Source: Vermamoeba vermiformis
Lineage: Eukaryota > Tubulinea > Echinamoebida
DNA length: 64,000 nucleotides
NCBI GenBank assembly: GCA_045837725.1
Contig: JBEWZL010000073.1
Coordinates: forward strand, 124,001-188,000
Direction of reading: 5' to 3'
The first letter of the stretch is position 1. Each line of letters begins with the position of its first letter. The position numbers were made by a program, and so were the translations under genes. Below, piece by piece: positions 37,094 to 47,549 of this stretch. Under the pieces are notes generated by a model. That model had not been told where the DNA came from. It did not search any database and was given only the letters and a program-made list of their open reading frames with translations.

Positions 37094-37861
37094 ATGAGTC
37101 AACCTAAGTTAGGAATTTTAGTGCCGTATCGCGACAGGCCAGAACACCTTGCACAATTTCTACCAATGATGCAAAGTTTCTGCCAAGAAAAAAGATACGA
37201 CTATCAAATTTTCATTTTGCAGCAAGTGGAGGGAAAGCCTTTCAATAGAGGGAAACTTATAAATATCGGAATTTTAGAGGCAGAAAAAAATAATTGTAGT
37301 TATGTGATTGCTCACGATGTTGATGCTATTCCTTTGGATACGTCCTTAAATTATGGCCCTACCCCCACTGCCAGATTAATATACAGCCCTCACATGGACT
37401 CTTTAGGTGGTCTGGTAACAGCATTTAATATCGAAACACTTAAAAAAGTGAATGGATTTTCCAACAATTACTGGGGATGGGGATTTGAAGATGCAGATAT
37501 GAATTTAAGATTTAAAAATTGCAATATAGAGGTGGATAAGTCGGAGGTCCGAATTCGGTCGAGTGTTGAACAAAATCTAAGTGATAGGGAAAAAACCATT
37601 GAAATGGACGGATATCTGCAGCTTGGACATGTTCATTCTTTTTTAAAAGAGGAGAATTACTTGTCAGCAGCTGATTTAAATCTTTCTTTGGCAGCCCTGC
37701 AAGATGAGTTCAATAAACGTAGCAAGACTAAAAAGATTTTTGAAGAATTTGTTAAAAGACCAGAAATCCAATGGGAATCTGGGTTGTCAGACATCCAACT
37801 CAATGTAATGGAAAGACATCATCTAAATGCAAACGTGCTTGTTTTGACTTTAGAAATATAA
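37094..37861 (+). CDS. GT7-like beta-1,4-galactosyltransferase family protein
   Basis: Single exon, 255 codons. B4GalT landmarks: LGILVPYRDRPEHLAQFLP, FILQQVEGKPFNRGKLINIG, IAHDVDAIPLD (the DVD metal site), LGGLVTAFNIETLKKVNGF and NNYWGWGFEDADMNLRF. The usual membrane anchor and stem of Golgi enzymes are missing, so the protein is a bare catalytic domain, as in bacterial or viral members of GT7. The gene ends 9 bp from the convergent PP-loop gene. Confidence 0.9.
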   Translation: MSQPKLGILVPYRDRPEHLAQFLPMMQSFCQEKRYDYQIFILQQVEGKPFNRGKLINIGILEAEKNNCSYVIAHDVDAIPLDTSLNYGPTPTARLIYSPHMDSLGGLVTAFNIETLKKVNGFSNNYWGWGFEDADMNLRFKNCNIEVDKSEVRIRSSVEQNLSDREKTIEMDGYLQLGHVHSFLKEENYLSAADLNLSLAALQDEFNKRSKTKKIFEEFVKRPEIQWESGLSDIQLNVMERHHLNANVLVLTLEI

Positions 37862-37870
37862 ATTTTTGTT

Positions 37871-39103
37871 TTATTTCTGTAGAAGTTGAGCCAATAGTGT
37901 ATTGAGTTGCTCCTTCATAGCAGCTACTAAATCGTGATCAGTTTTTACCTCACCAGAGGTTTCATAAGCCAAGCTTCTCGCCAGTGAAGTTGCATCATGC
38001 TTTGGGATAGTGCGCAAAAGTAAATTTTTGATAACATTTGCTAGTTCTGCATTTTTTTCAAAGTCAATCAACTCTCGCCATGTGCAAAATCGAAAAAATT
38101 TTGTGTTTGATGTTTCATCCTTCAGAGCTAGCTCATTTAAACTCTTGATGATATCCACAAGGGTTGTTTTTTTAAAAGTGGTAGCTAGATCAAGTTTGTT
38201 TTGTGTGCATAGTATTACTAAAGTTCTGAGACATTTTTCGCAAGATGAACAATTTAGCAAGTTGTCACTCTCATAGCAGCACCTTAAATATTTCATTGCC
38301 AATGGAGATAAAGCCCGCACTTTATCCACTCGAAAAACATGAGGACCATGAACAACCAATTGGGTATATCTTGTTGAATAATGAGGAATTACAAAGCCTG
38401 CTGACCCATGAAAGAGCTCAATGGATGCAGGCAAAGATGATGGGATAAAAACCTTCCAAAACCTTTTTCGGCATAAAAAAGCGATGGTAGCCATGATAAA
38501 TCCATGATTGATGTGCCATGGAATTACATCATACATCGTTTCTTTAACGTTAGTCTTGACTATATGAATCTGTTTGCCAATTTCCTCAGAAAAACCTTTA
38601 GCTGCTCTAACGGAGTTTTGAATTATATCGTTTTGGTCAAGTCGCATGTCAACTCCAATTATAAAGATCAATTCCGAGTTTTTAGTTAGGGAATCTTCTG
38701 CACAGTACATGGAATCAACTCCTCCAGAAAAAAATGAAGCAGTTTTGGTCCCAATAGCATCGGTACTTAAACAATCAGGAGCTTTTATACTAGTAGGTTG
38801 CATTGGTATCCCTTCTTTGAGAATTAGTTGATATAAGACATCACATGAACTTCGTGTTTCAGGAAGAATTTGAAAAGGGTAGTCCACGACCCCTCCAAAA
38901 GCATGGCCTAGACCTATAGTCATGAAGGCAAATGCTTGTTCAGCTATTGATTGGTCTACTTCAAAGACATTTGGAATGTCATACCATGCATGGTATTCTT
39001 TTCCGTTAGCTGTTCCAGTTATGCTAGCTCGTGTAAATTCTCCATTTGGGGTCACTGCTATATTGTGAACAAACACATCCTTTATAATTGGCCCAGTTTC
39101 CAT
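37871..39103 (-). CDS. PP-loop ATP pyrophosphatase (adenine nucleotide alpha hydrolase, QueC-like)
   Basis: 410 codons from the ATG at 39103 (METGPIIKDVFVHNIA); the frame runs further upstream without typical content. The ATP-binding PP-loop is FFSGGVDSMYCAEDS near residue 120. A four-cysteine knuckle, CCYESDNLLNCSSCEKCLRT, near 305 resembles the Cys cluster of QueC-type enzymes. These enzymes adenylate a carboxylate or carbonyl and then add nitrogen, as in asparagine synthetase, QueC and NAD synthetase relatives. No intron; the closest likeness I recall is to bacterial cluster-linked proteins. In this cluster it could form an amide or nitrile, by inference. Confidence 0.75.
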   Translation of the reverse strand: METGPIIKDVFVHNIAVTPNGEFTRASITGTANGKEYHAWYDIPNVFEVDQSIAEQAFAFMTIGLGHAFGGVVDYPFQILPETRSSCDVLYQLILKEGIPMQPTSIKAPDCLSTDAIGTKTASFFSGGVDSMYCAEDSLTKNSELIFIIGVDMRLDQNDIIQNSVRAAKGFSEEIGKQIHIVKTNVKETMYDVIPWHINHGFIMATIAFLCRKRFWKVFIPSSLPASIELFHGSAGFVIPHYSTRYTQLVVHGPHVFRVDKVRALSPLAMKYLRCCYESDNLLNCSSCEKCLRTLVILCTQNKLDLATTFKKTTLVDIIKSLNELALKDETSNTKFFRFCTWRELIDFEKNAELANVIKNLLLRTIPKHDATSLARSLAYETSGEVKTDHDLVAAMKEQLNTLLAQLLQK

Positions 39104-39444
39104 TAGAAGATAGTGAATATTATTCGATTTTTTGTCGAAGTAGAAAATAAACAGTTTTTGGCAAGTTTTTTTCCTTGCTATTGTGTTCACAGTTCTTTTT
39201 ACTTTGTTATTCCTCTCAAAACAAACACACAATAACATATTCATTTCATTTTGAAATCGTGGTGGACTTATCCAGCGAAAGAATTCAGAGTATTGCCAAC
39301 ACAAACTGGGGCGTGTCATTCAAATAAAATTCCGATGGCATCTACAATCACTTGCATTGTAATGCAAAGAATTTCCTTAATACCGTGTTTTTTCTTTTAT
39401 TCAAAACTTGACTTCACATATTATTGCCTCCTTGACCAATACTG
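39104..39444. other. Spacer upstream of the PP-loop gene
   Basis: No separate gene recognised. The PP-loop frame stays open upstream to 39319, so an alternative longer start is possible. Confidence 0.35.
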
Positions 39445-40833
39445 TCAGAACCTCTTGCCCAGAATTCTATTCAATATTTTTTTTACCAAATACTTGACTG
39501 AATTGTATATAATGAGAACCAAAATTGTATTATATATGTAAGAAAAACATAACACCAATGCTGATGGTGAAACAGGAAGCAAAAATTTTGGACTAGTGAC
39601 CAGGACTAAATCGATAATCTGTGCCGCCCTCATTTTGCTCTTTTTACTTTCACGCATGAGTAATGTGCTCAAGTGGTGGCTTTGAGAGCTGGATATAAAT
39701 TCCATTGACGACAAAATGAAGTGGGAGGTGTTAGCAAAAAAATCATTGAGATAAACCCATTTCCCAACATTCCAATGATCCATTCTTTTTGTAGTTTCAT
39801 GAACTATAGGGCTGGATACTATTGCAACAAAAGGTTTGTTTGCAACAATTGTTCGGGTAACCTTGATATGCTCTGCTGTGATTAATACCCCTTTAATGAT
39901 TTCATTATCAATCAAGGAATCAAAACTATGATATAAAAAGCTAATGCATGAGGAGTTCTGCTGACTGCTGTCAGAACTTCCCAAAACCCAAACAAAAGCA
40001 ATTTCTTTTGTTTGCTTGCACAGTTTGTTACACTCTGCAATTAAATGTTGTTGATTTTGTCTGTTTAGTGGGCTACCTCCAAAATCTATCAGTATGATTT
40101 TCTTATCTGTATCCAAACGGGTCAATTTGTCATCTGAAAATATTGGACCAACCAAGTTGTAGTTAGAAGCATGTAACCTTGGGATTTCGTACCCAAAACT
40201 GGAATCTACAATGGTTATATGATTCCATACGTTAAATCCTAAGTTTAAGTAAGCCAAACCAGCATAGAATATCCAGTATTGGACTTTACGAAGCAAAAAT
40301 TCTTTGAAAACATTAATGTTGTTGTTTACAAATGGCTGAGGACTGAAATATGTTGGGAACCATTCCGGGTCGTTTACAGGGTCTATTAAAGGCCAGGGAT
40401 TATGCTTTATAATGGGAATTTTTGCATGGACTGCACCAAGTACAGCACCAAAACTAAGCATATCGACAACTGATAGACAAACATTTGTCTCCACAATAAC
40501 TCTCTGAATGAGTTCATATTGGCTTCTAACCTTAACAAGCATTGGATGATCCAAATCAATTAAAGGCAAATAAATTTTTTGATGAGGAATTCTATCAAAT
40601 ATTTTCTTTCTGGCTAATGTGCCATTGCCATTCATTTGAAAGTATTCTCCTTCTTCATTCATAAATGCAATATCCAAATCCTTTGACTTAATATTATTAT
40701 ACTCTTTTGCAATGGCTACCAAGGGATTCCAGTGGCGAACATCTTGGTTCGCAAAAAAAAGTACAGATTTAGCCTGAGTGAGCACTAAAAGAAGCAAAAC
40801 CAAGCTACAATATTTTAGTGAGAGTATTACCAT
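39445..40833 (-). CDS. Divergent GT1-like UDP-glycosyltransferase, sugar-donor motif degraded
   Basis: Single exon, 462 codons. The topology is that of ER UGTs: signal peptide (MVILSLKYCSLVLLLLVLTQ), VLFFANQDVRHWNPLVAIA, PIIKHNPWPLIDPVNDPEW, a GxxF/GPIFSDDKL middle segment and a C-terminal helix with a basic end (NRILGKRF). The donor signature is not conserved. Where the His-Gly-Gly-xx-Ser motif is expected, it reads GVLITAEHIKVTRTIVANKP. It may be a catalytically altered or inactive partner of the other UGT. Divergent from the ABC half-transporter with 107 bp between starts. Confidence 0.72.
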   Translation of the reverse strand: MVILSLKYCSLVLLLLVLTQAKSVLFFANQDVRHWNPLVAIAKEYNNIKSKDLDIAFMNEEGEYFQMNGNGTLARKKIFDRIPHQKIYLPLIDLDHPMLVKVRSQYELIQRVIVETNVCLSVVDMLSFGAVLGAVHAKIPIIKHNPWPLIDPVNDPEWFPTYFSPQPFVNNNINVFKEFLLRKVQYWIFYAGLAYLNLGFNVWNHITIVDSSFGYEIPRLHASNYNLVGPIFSDDKLTRLDTDKKIILIDFGGSPLNRQNQQHLIAECNKLCKQTKEIAFVWVLGSSDSSQQNSSCISFLYHSFDSLIDNEIIKGVLITAEHIKVTRTIVANKPFVAIVSSPIVHETTKRMDHWNVGKWVYLNDFFANTSHFILSSMEFISSSQSHHLSTLLMRESKKSKMRAAQIIDLVLVTSPKFLLPVSPSALVLCFSYIYNTILVLIIYNSVKYLVKKILNRILGKRF

Positions 40834-40940
40834 TTATTTATTTTTCATAACTCAAAATTTGAAGGAAAACTACAAAACATGCTGTTCATGATTTATAAAT
40901 AAATGAACGAAACCTAAGGAACAACTGTCATTAAGCGTAT
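40834..40940. promoter_or_regulatory. Bidirectional promoter spacer, UGT-like / ABC half-transporter 1
   Basis: 107 bp between head-to-head starts. A TATAAATA word lies at 40894-40901, about 40 bp before the ABC start. Confidence 0.45.
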
Positions 40941-42936
40941 ATGGATTGGAGGCAAATTAAGGAGACAGGCAGATTAATGTGGATTATTTTGTCCAAAGCT
41001 ATTAGTGGCAGTAAATCCTCATATATTTCTGTTATTGCTCTCTCTTTGGTTTCAATGTTTGCTAATGTTGCTGGTCCCGAAAAATTGAAATCGATTATTG
41101 ATATGGAGGACATGAGTTCCCATCGTTTACTGCGATTAGTTGGAGAATTTGCGTTAATTATTGGAGGTTCTTCTATTGCTAGGTTCTTGTCTCTACGGAT
41201 AGTGTATGCATTGGCACGTCAAAATCAAAAGTATTGGCGTGAAAAAGTACTAGTTAAAATATATAGTCTCCCAATGGAGTGGCATGATAAACAGTCGGCT
41301 GGGGCAATAGGTAATTGATGGTGTAATAAGAAATATTTATTGTCTTTTTTTAATTAGTTTTATTCTAGCAAATTCTGTGGATGTTGGGTCGAGGGCTGTT
41401 TGGAGTTTGCTCAACGGATGTTTTGGGCAGGAGTTTCTGAATTCAATTCCTATTTTAATTGCTGTGTTTATCAACGGAATGAGAAGTTTTCCAGACTTTA
41501 TGATAATTTTCTTACTCCCAGTACCATGTTACTTGGTTGTAAACCTTTGGTTAAGGTAATTTTTCAAACTTTGTTTCTTCCTAAGATTTTCTTTCACTAG
41601 TAATGCTTTGGCAAAGAAAGCTGCAGTTTTAGGAAGCTTAAGAGTTGCTCTTAGCCGACTTCTTACAGACACCTTTGTCAATATCAAGGTGGTCAAATAT
41701 TTTGCAAACGAAAAAGTAGAAGCAGGTATTTATTTAATGTTAAAATTTCTTTAATGTTGATTTCTAAAAACTTATAATAAGGTCATTTTTCCACAAACTT
41801 TGATGAGTACTCTAAAAAGGAATTTGAAGTCGAGATCCTTAATTTCAGCAGAGTTCTTTTGCAGAGTATTGTTGATATAATTGCCAGAGTTGCACTATTA
41901 ATATTAGCGGCTTACAAAGTGCAACAAAAAGAATTGACCATTGGATCCATTACAATGTTGTTATCATATCAGCAAATGATTACAGGCCCTTTGAGTATTA
42001 TCAACTCGTCTGTGATTAGTTCATTCCAATTTCTTCGATTGTTTAAGGAAATTTTTGATATTCTAAATATTCCCCAACAAAAAAGAGCAGGGGAGGACGA
42101 TCTCCCTCCATTAAAAGGAGCTCTAAAGTTCAAGGATGTTTCATTCAAGTATGAAAATGGTCACTCAGCACTGCAAAACATAAACATTAGCATCAAAGCA
42201 AACAAGTCAGTTGCTATCTTTGGAAAGAGTGGAGCTGGTAAATCAACCATGATATCTTTGATGATGAATCAATACAGGCCAACAAAGGGAGACATTACAT
42301 GGAATAATGAAAGCATTGACAAATATTCATTAGCCTCCTTGCTAAAGCAAATAGCAATTGTTCCACAAGATTCTTGTCTATTTCTAAGGAGTATTACTGA
42401 TAACATCAAATATGGAGATCCATCTGCACCTATTACCCGAGTTATTCATGCTGCAAAGCTTGCTGGTGCCCACGATTTTATCATGAGTAAGGTAACTTAT
42501 AAAGGAGAGAAAATTTTCTTAATATTTTTAAAGAATTGCCCCGTCAATATGATACTGTAATTGGAGATGCTGGAACTCAGCTAAGTGGTGGCCAAAAGCA
42601 AAGAATAGCAATTGCAAGAGCGATTTTAAAAAACCCTAGTATTCTTATGTAAGAGATGTCCGTCTAATCTTTTTCATTCTAACAACAAGCAGTTTTGATG
42701 AAAGCACAAATAGTCTGGATTCTGAAAATGAGGCAGCAGTTCAATCATCAATTGCAAACTTAAAAACATCCGTAACTTTGATTATTATTTCTCATCATAT
42801 TTCAACCATTCAAAATATGGATGAAATAATTTTCTTGGAAGATGGAAGGGTTTCTGCTATTGGAACGATCCAGGAGTTATTAAAAAAGAGCTCCTCCTTC
42901 AGAAGTCTATACGAGTTACAAAAACATAAAAATTAA
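40941..42936 (+). CDS. Half-size ABC exporter 1 (ABCB/MDR type)
   Basis: One membrane domain followed by one nucleotide-binding domain, about 560 residues in about six exons. The membrane domain has helices such as [19 protein letters not shown] and [16 protein letters not shown]. The ABC domain is complete: Walker [11 protein letters not shown]-loop VPQDSC, signature [12 protein letters not shown], Walker B ILIFDEST with the catalytic Glu (split by an intron near 42652), and the H-loop His in ISHHIST. It should dimerise, possibly with the second half-transporter at 44084-46130. It ends tail-to-tail with the pyruvyltransferase, 11 bp apart. Likely exporter of the cluster product. Confidence 0.9.
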
Positions 42937-42947
42937 AGTGAAATATT

Positions 42948-43922
42948 TTATTTTGTTTCCCTAGTAGCTAGCACGAGTTTCTTGACACAATCCAAAGCAG
43001 TATTTAAATTATCTACAAGCATGACTTTGTTTGCTGGTGGCTTCCAAGTTCTAATATAGCTTGATATTTTTCCATAGTTATTATCCATAATAACTTGAGG
43101 CTTACCCAATAAACTCGAAAGAATATGACCGTGTAATCGATCTGTTAAAATTACTGCTCCTTCTGCCAAATACTCGAAGCCTTCTTTGGTTTTTTTGTTA
43201 CACCATTCATCGTATTTTTGGGGATTAGGCTGTAAGAAAGGCTCCTCTGGAGACTGCAATAATCCTGAACTTGATAGCCAATCCCCAAATTTTACCGAAA
43301 ATCCCAAGGCTTTGCAAAAACTAATCACATTGCTTTCTTTTGAGTGGAGACAGCCAGAAGTTGACTCAACATCAGTTCTTGCCAGAACTACAACATCATA
43401 CTGTATTTTTCCTGAAGGAATGTTTGTGTTAAGAAAAGCAATATCAGGGACCATTTTTACAATTTGAGGGCTTCTCAATTCCTTGACTAATAATTCATAA
43501 CTAACATCATCCCTAACTAGAAAAGTAATATTGCTTTCCTCAATAATGTAATTTATGAGTTCCATGTTTGATTTCATATGTGCTTTATCCTTATAATAAA
43601 CACTCTGAGGGCACATGATCATTTTTTTTTCACGATTGATCTTCATGAACAATAGTCTAAACAAATGAGGCATCTTCCAGGTATCTCCAAAGTTTCCCCC
43701 TCCATGAAGTAAAACAAGGTCCACAGTTTTGTCGTCCCAGCTTGTAAGAGTTTTGCCTCTCTTTGTCATGAAAGAAGTTTCACCAGTATATATTGCACTG
43801 TCTCCCTTATTGTCATGCAATGGCGGATCAGGAATGCAATATTTGGTCCCTGTAATTAACAAATCCAGCTCTTTTTCAAGCTCGTTCCTCTGCCTATCAA
43901 CATAATTTTGCAGTTCAGACAT
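42948..43922 (-). CDS. Polysaccharide pyruvyltransferase family protein (EpsO/CsaB type)
   Basis: Single exon, 324 codons. The family adds pyruvate as a ketal to sugars of bacterial exopolysaccharides and cell-wall glycans; fission yeast Pvg1 does so on N-glycans. Landmarks: DNKGDSAIY, LVLLHGGGNFGDTWKMP, MCPQSVYYKDK, MVPDIAFLN and the C-terminal DRLHGHILSSLLGKPQVI followed by DNNYGKISSYI. The overall order and length fit bacterial exopolysaccharide versions. It lies between the two ABC half-transporters, both also near the glycosyltransferases, which supports a role in finishing a glycan or glycolipid before export. Confidence 0.88.
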   Translation of the reverse strand: MSELQNYVDRQRNELEKELDLLITGTKYCIPDPPLHDNKGDSAIYTGETSFMTKRGKTLTSWDDKTVDLVLLHGGGNFGDTWKMPHLFRLLFMKINREKKMIMCPQSVYYKDKAHMKSNMELINYIIEESNITFLVRDDVSYELLVKELRSPQIVKMVPDIAFLNTNIPSGKIQYDVVVLARTDVESTSGCLHSKESNVISFCKALGFSVKFGDWLSSSGLLQSPEEPFLQPNPQKYDEWCNKKTKEGFEYLAEGAVILTDRLHGHILSSLLGKPQVIMDNNYGKISSYIRTWKPPANKVMLVDNLNTALDCVKKLVLATRETK

Positions 43923-44083
43923 TTGAACAAAGCAGTAAGGTCAATAATTATTTGACCTGAAAATTTTTCTTCAAAATAATAATCTAATTATAAACTAATT
44001 ATTTGTTTAAAAAACTTGTTATCCAAGCAAATCAGCTTCTGAATTTTCTTTTTATTTGGGCAGAAGTTTGTAAACTAAATTTT

Positions 44084-46130
44084 CTACATAGTGAAACTCC
44101 TTTTTCTGAGTTCACTATCAACATCCATGTCTTCCATTTGCAAAGCACTTACAAAAGAGTTGTAGACCCCCTTTTTTTCCATCAAGTTTGAATGAGTTCC
44201 TTCTTCAACTATAGAACCCTTGTTCATAACGAAAATATTGTCTGCAGATTCAATTATTTTTAGGCGATGGGCAATTACAATTGTTAATTTGTCTTTCAAT
44301 TGTGCCAGGGATTGTAGAAGTGCTTCTTCAGTTTCTGGGTTTGAAAAGAAATTGATTAATAGTTCAAATAAAAGAAAAGTATATTGATACTTGAATCTAG
44401 TGCACTAGTTGCTTCGTCTAATACAATAATTGGTGCATCGCGCAAAAACATTGCAGCCAGCTGAATTCTTTGTTTCTGGCCTCCTGAAAGCATCGTTCCT
44501 TTTTCTCCAATAAATGTTTTAATTCCTTCAGGAAGCTCTTCTACAAACGCTAGAGCTTCTGCTTTCTATTACAGCAAAATTTAGCAAAATTGGAAATGGT
44601 TGCTACCCAATATTACGCACCTTTAATGCTTCTATCATTTCCGCGACTGTTGCATTTTCCTTAGCAAATCTCAAGTTATCCTCTACAGAGCCACTGAAGA
44701 GCAATGAATCTTGGGAAACCCAGGAGATTTGTTTATGCCACCAACTTTCATCAACAGAATCCAACTGGAGGTCATTAATGAATACTTGCCCAGTTGTTGG
44801 TTTGAGCAATCCCATAAGCAAATGAGAGAGTGTAGATTTACCGGACCCTGAAAGTCCTACCAAAGCAATTGTCTGTCCCTTTGTAACTCTAATTGATACA
44901 TTCTTCAAAATCTTGGTTTCAGAGTTACCGTGCACAAAACTAACATCTTGTAATTCTAATTTTTCAACTGCATCTGAAGGTACGATTTTTTTTTGTGGTT
45001 CAGGCAATGTATCCGTTGACCTTCTTTCTACTAGCCTTTCTACTCCTGCTAAGAGAGCTCCTAGCTTTGCAACCTCTCCCACAGACGAAAATAAAGCGAT
45101 TGCAGATTTGAAGAGAGTAGTTGACTGCACATATAAGGTTACTAATGATCCTTTCTTCAATTCTCCAAGAGATTGATACACATAGAAAAGGAGTAATGCA
45201 ACATAAAAACCTTGCAAAAGCAGATAACTGACAAACCAAAGAATAGCTCTAAGAGTTTGCAATTGCTTGCTCAGATTGTCTATGAACTGTAAAATGATTT
45301 GTAGTATGGGTAATTCTTTCTCTGTTGATGAATAAAGTTTAACCAGCTTGAAATTTTGAACACGCTCAGCAAAGTACTTTCCAGCCTAGCATTCCGTATT
45401 AATAAAGAACAGGAACAAATCATATGATTTTACCTCACCATGCTTAGAAATTTTTAAGGGAGCGTATCTTTGAAGCCTTCTGGTGTAAACTTGAAATATT
45501 GAAAGCATTGCAACCACGGCTCCAAGAAATATAAGAAATAGCTGCCAGCTAATGATGCAAAATATTACTGCTGAAGAAATGATTCCAAAAATATTCCTCG
45601 CAAACTAAGGCATTGTTAAAAATATTAAAAATCAGTGAAGCTTACGTCTGATAGAAATTGCGTAGTTTGCTCAATAGATAGGGCGTTGGCTACAACCTTT
45701 GTCGACATCTCGCTACTGTTCTTATCGATAAAAAAAGATGCCTAATATACTACTTTAAAAAAACCTCGTTTTTCAATGTTGACTTACATCTTTATGAAGG
45801 ATAGACTCTGCAGAAAATACATAAATAAATTTCATTAACCTTCTTTCAAAACTCTTCCAAATTGCAAATACAATAGCATTCATTGATGAGGACAGAACGA
45901 AAGAAGCAGCAGTAAGAATAATATACAGGATTTGTTCTTCATAATTATCAGTATTAATAAAAAGACCAAATAGATAAGCTGTTGCAACACTAGCGCTTGA
46001 TTCCAAAAAAGTTACTAATTGGAAAGTTAACGATGCTGGTAATGAACTACTTGTACTTACAGAAAAAGGCAACTACCATAAAGGCTGTGGAATTGCTTGC
46101 TTTTGCAAATCTAAAGAAGTTGTCAATCAT
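44084..46130 (-). CDS. Half-size ABC exporter 2 (ABCB/MDR type)
   Basis: About seven exons, about 585 residues, starting [20 protein letters not shown]. The membrane domain includes [19 protein letters not shown] and [20 protein letters not shown]. The nucleotide-binding domain shows Walker [11 protein letters not shown]-loop VSQDSLLF, signature [12 protein letters not shown], Walker [14 protein letters not shown] and H-loop IVIAHRL. The protein ends with a Glu/Asp-rich tail ([17 protein letters not shown]). Its NBD is closer to the TAP/MDR consensus than exporter 1, so the two are not a recent tandem copy; they could form a heterodimer. The start is head-to-head with the methyltransferase gene, 117 bp apart. 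Confidence 0.9.
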
Positions 46131-46247
46131 TTCATTAGTGCCTGTAATGCTGTGAAACACTTTTCTGATTAGCTGAATTTACAAACAATTTTTTTTGTTT
46201 TTTGATTTCAGCAGAAATAGTTTACATTTACTATTGTAAACCAAACC
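46131..46247. promoter_or_regulatory. Bidirectional promoter spacer, ABC 2 / methyltransferase, with an inverted repeat
   Basis: 117 bp between head-to-head starts. An inverted repeat GTTTAC (46220-46225) and GTAAAC (46236-46241) sits just before the methyltransferase start and could be a protein-binding site. Confidence 0.45.
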
Positions 46248-47146
46248 ATGGCTGTTTCTGATACCTAGTAAGAAATTTCTTTAATCCTAAATCAAACTTA
46301 CTCCGTTACTAGTGTTAAAAATGAAGCTGCCCTGAAAAAATATGCAGGGGAGGATGTTGATATGTTTACAGGCAAAACTATTAAAGTAGTAGATATTTTT
46401 GGCTTCAAGGTATATTATAGAGGAGAAATAAATTCTGCAGGTTCTTATTTAGCAGGAGTTTATGTGGAATACATTAAAAAACGATGGCCAGGCAGATTCT
46501 TTCAAACAGCATATGAAATAGGATGTGGGCCTGGTTTCATGGGCTTTGCCTTGCTGGCTTCGGGGCTATGCTCACATCTTGTCCTGTCAGACATTGATCC
46601 TTCATGTGAGGAAGTCATCAGATTAACTATTAATGAGAATAATTTGAAAGATTCAGTAGAGTTCTATGTTAGCAATTCACTAGATAATATTCCAAAGATT
46701 TTGAAATTTGATATTGTAGTATCAAATCCTCCATGGAGTTATGGTAAAAATAATCTCTCTCATTCGTTAATTTACTAATTTTATTCTCCCTTACAGAAAT
46801 TCCTGAAGAAGTTGGGTCCAGCATATCTTGGATTACAAAGACCCATCGTTATGACGTTGATTATGCTTTTGTGGCTAGCTTTTATCGTTCAATCAAAGAG
46901 TACCTTACTTTGGGGGCTCCAATCTTATGGGCAACAGGGATGCCATTGGAAAAAAAATTCTTTAGAATACCTGGAGCTACTGTTTACGAAAGACCAGAAC
47001 CTCCAATTATTAGACTTACTAAATATGTAATTGACGGTGGCCTCTTTCTCCGCGAAGTCTGCCATCCAGATAATACATTGTGGTCTTTCTGGCTTCTGGT
47101 TTCTGAGAATCCAAGAGTGTCTTTGGAGGACGCTTACATTATCTAA
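46248..47146 (+). CDS. SAM-dependent methyltransferase with NPPW motif (HemK/PrmC-like class)
   Basis: Three exons, about 268 residues: a short first exon (MAVSDTY), the main part from 46307, and the last exon from about 46797. Motif I is AYEIGCGPGFMGFALLASG, motif II LVLSDIDPSCEEVIRL, and the catalytic NPPW box in FDIVVSNPPWSY, which in relatives methylates a planar nitrogen of Gln or adenine. Because it stands in a small-molecule cluster, N-methylation of the product is plausible. The first intron was inferred because it joins the only in-frame ATG with a good context (ACCATGG) to the conserved part. Confidence 0.8.
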
Positions 47147-47549
47147 AAAAGGATGGTTTTAGGATTAGGTCTCAAAGAAATGTGTAACAAACACACTGAA
47201 AATACAATAAATATTGTACTATGGATTCAATTGGCCATTAAATTTCGCAGAATTCGACAATCTGATTCCAGAAAGCCGCAGCAAACTTTCAGTGAGAACT
47301 TTTAGGCAAATTATTAGACGGATTCACAACTTTTTTATCAGAGTTTGAACTACAATCGCTAATAGTGCTATGCATATTTCCAGGCTGGCATGTATTGATA
47401 GAAATCAGCTGATAATGAGTTGATGTTATGTTGAGTACTGAAAAAGAATCAGCCTACAATCTCGGGGGAAAGGTTTCAAACTGATTACTTTAAAGAAAGC
47501 TGTTGTCCTTTATTGAGCTGCTTAATCTTTTATGGCTGATAAGATTTTA
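47147..47549. other. Spacer between convergent methyltransferase and P450 genes
   Basis: No gene recognised. Contains AATACAATAAA polyadenylation-like words near 47200 for the upstream gene. Confidence 0.35.
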
